From NCBI RefSeq assembly GCF_900115775.1, contig NZ_FOXS01000002.1, positions 372,001 to 436,000 on the forward strand: 64,000 nt of DNA, read 5' to 3'. The stretch comes from Hymenobacter arizonensis. Its GTDB lineage: Bacteria; Bacteroidota; Bacteroidia; Cytophagales; Hymenobacteraceae. Numbering within the stretch: the first letter of the stretch is position 1; each line of letters starts with the position of its first letter. Under the pieces are notes generated by a model. It saw only the letters and a list, made by a program, of their open reading frames with translations. It was not told the DNA's origin and made no database searches. The translations under genes were made by a program, and so were the position numbers. Shown one piece after another: positions 62,680 through 64,000 of the stretch.

Positions 62680-64000
62680 TTACTCTTTGTAGCGCACGGA
62701 CAGCACTTCCGCCCCAAAGGCTTTTACCACGTGTACTTCTTTGCCCAAGCTGTCGGGGTAAGGGGTCGGCTGTGTGCGGTAGCCTCCTAAAAAGTACTGC
62801 CCTTTTCCGCTGCCGCCTATCCGAAAACGGGCCCGGACGGCGGGCTTCATAATGGTGAGGTTGTTGTGAATGAGGCCGTTTATCTGGCCTGTCACGTTGA
62901 GTTGCGGGGAGGTGTCGTGCTGCGCAATCCATTCCAGACCCTCACGGTAAGAAAGGCCCCAATAGTCGCGCTCGAAAAGCTGGGCAACGGCGGGCCCCGG
63001 CAAAAACGAGAAATACACCTGCTGCTGCGGATGTGCCTGCACCATACCTCTCACCGTAAACACCATTTCGCCAGCGGCTAGCACCGCTGCTCCCACTGCT
63101 AGCGGCCGCCCCCACCGGTACAGGTGGCGGGCCTGCCAAAGCCCTTGAGCGCCCCGCACCGCCAGCAGCAGCAAGGCCGGGTACACGAAATAAAGGTGCC
63201 GCCACCCATCGTAAAGCACTGAATGAAACCCGATTACCATGAAAATCGGAACAAAAAACCACGCGTGAAACAGCAAATCGAGCCGGTTTTCGAAATGGCG
63301 CAGGTACGCCCAAGGGCGTCGGATGGCAGCGAACAGAACGCTCGCCGCTCCTAGCACGAAAGCGAAGGAGTAAGCCAACGGGGTGGTGATAAAAATCCAG
63401 ACCGGCACGTAATGCCACGGCAATTGCTTCACGGGGATGACATTTCCCCAATACAGTGCGTAGCCCTTCCAAACGGCATACTGGCTCAGGTGCAGAAAGG
63501 CTGCCGAAAAATTTTGCACCGGCGCTTCCCACAAATAGGGCCACCCAGCTACAGTGGCTACGGCCGTCACTACCAGATAGACTGTTACGACCTGGGCTAG
63601 CTTCCAGCGCAGCGGCCGCCCGCCTGTGCCAAAGCCCGCTTCCAAGACTAACATTCCGATGGTTAGCGCAACCAGCAATACGCCCAGCACCCGAATGTCG
63701 ATGGCCGCCGCGGTGGCCAGGCCGTGCACGGCCGCCCGGCCCACTGAAGGCCGGCGCAGCAGCCGCACCAAAGTGTAAATGCCCAAGGTGAAAACCGCCA
63801 CAAAGACCAGGTCTTTCCCATTATAAAAGGACTCTGCAAAAAACCGGGGCGAAAGCAGCAACAGCGTGCTCACCGCCAAGCCTATGCTGGTTTTCTGAAA
63901 GCGAACCCGACCGATTTTAAACAGTGCCCACGTGCCTACGCAACACACCAGAAACACGGCCAAATGCCGCATCAAGTAGTAAATGCGGGTATCGTCGATG
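62680..64000 (-). CDS. GT39-like polytopic membrane protein (5' end outside window)
   Basis: The frame continues to the window edge, beginning IDDTRIYYLMRHLAVFLVC, so the start is beyond 64000. About 440 residues are visible, with eight to ten helices (VSTLLLLSPRFFAESFYNGKD, LLVALTIGMLVLEAGF, VYLVVTAVATVAGWPYLWEAP). ESFYNGKD and HYVPVWIFITTPL are typical of GT39/ArnT-like proteins, and its C-terminal part is soluble. It is probably a glycosyltransferase acting on lipid-linked donors. Convergent with the gene at 61952. Confidence 0.8.
   Translation of the reverse strand, partial: IDDTRIYYLMRHLAVFLVCCVGTWALFKIGRVRFQKTSIGLAVSTLLLLSPRFFAESFYNGKDLVFVAVFTLGIYTLVRLLRRPSVGRAAVHGLATAAAIDIRVLGVLLVALTIGMLVLEAGFGTGGRPLRWKLAQVVTVYLVVTAVATVAGWPYLWEAPVQNFSAAFLHLSQYAVWKGYALYWGNVIPVKQLPWHYVPVWIFITTPLAYSFAFVLGAASVLFAAIRRPWAYLRHFENRLDLLFHAWFFVPIFMVIGFHSVLYDGWRHLYFVYPALLLLAVRGAQGLWQARHLYRWGRPLAVGAAVLAAGEMVFTVRGMVQAHPQQQVYFSFLPGPAVAQLFERDYWGLSYREGLEWIAQHDTSPQLNVTGQINGLIHNNLTIMKPAVRARFRIGGSGKGQYFLGGYRTQPTPYPDSLGKEVHVVKAFGAEVLSVRYKE

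Noticed and set aside
1..64000. Defence systems, prophage genes, transposases, tRNA and rRNA genes
   Set aside because: Every intergenic gap was read on both strands and no convincing integrase, transposase, restriction enzyme, or RNA gene was found.

Overview
The window looks like chromosomal DNA from a pigmented, high-GC member of the Bacteroidota, most likely Hymenobacter or a close relative (Cytophagales). This rests on the gene content (CruF/CrtD-type carotenoid genes, LytTR/LytS pairs, a FeoB-associated Cys-rich peptide, a 3-hydroxyanthranilate route, DUF5694- and TlpA-like secreted proteins). It also rests on -7 promoter elements of the Bacteroidota type (TAnnTTTG), several of which sit only 4-6 nt before the ATG. 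No rRNA, tRNA, CRISPR array, prophage or intact insertion sequence was seen. The species call is inference.

Layout. 1-6 kb: the C-terminal part of a SNF2 helicase, a secreted OmpA-domain protein, an SRPBCC-like protein, a GNAT acetyltransferase and an RlmI-like methyltransferase. 6-11 kb: CtlX-type hydrolase, carotenoid genes crtD-cruF, a TetR-like regulator and a ferritin-like YciE/YciF protein. 11-24 kb: a VbhA-like small protein, a secreted zinc-peptidase-like protein, a GapN-like aldehyde dehydrogenase, a TPR histidine kinase, rpiB, tatC, glyA, a sigma factor with its putative membrane anti-sigma partner, a PPP-type phosphatase, two disordered acidic proteins and a pterin dehydratase. 24-28.5 kb: rsmI-lnt between two direct copies of a palindromic repeat, then suhB and two small genes. 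28.6-37.5 kb: a full-length SWIM-SNF2 helicase, a radical SAM/SPASM protein, a thioredoxin-fold protein without its CXXC pair, radA and a secreted unknown.

37.5-43 kb holds two signalling modules: a soluble histidine kinase with a CRP-like domain followed by a response-regulator/flavoprotein fusion, and a convergent LytTR regulator/LytS-like kinase pair. 43.8-50.2 kb is a minus-strand nucleotide-sugar block (rfbA, tviC-like epimerase, rfbB, galE, tviB-like dehydrogenase, WbpD-like acetyltransferase) that would supply dTDP-deoxysugars, UDP-galactose and N-acetyl-hexosaminuronic acids for a surface polysaccharide. 50.2-62 kb contains scattered genes of the kynurenine/2-aminomuconate route (kynU, 3-hydroxyanthranilate dioxygenase, ACMS decarboxylase, aminomuconate semialdehyde dehydrogenase, an SDR). 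They are interleaved with a GT2 glycosyltransferase and several large polytopic membrane proteins, one of which is broken by three single-base frameshifts.

The most striking non-coding feature is the density of long intergenic palindromes from at least five sequence families. The most unusual protein is the REC-glutaredoxin-like-flavoprotein fusion at 39130-40788, which keeps both dinucleotide-binding motifs but has lost every redox cysteine pair expected in thioredoxin reductase and glutaredoxin.
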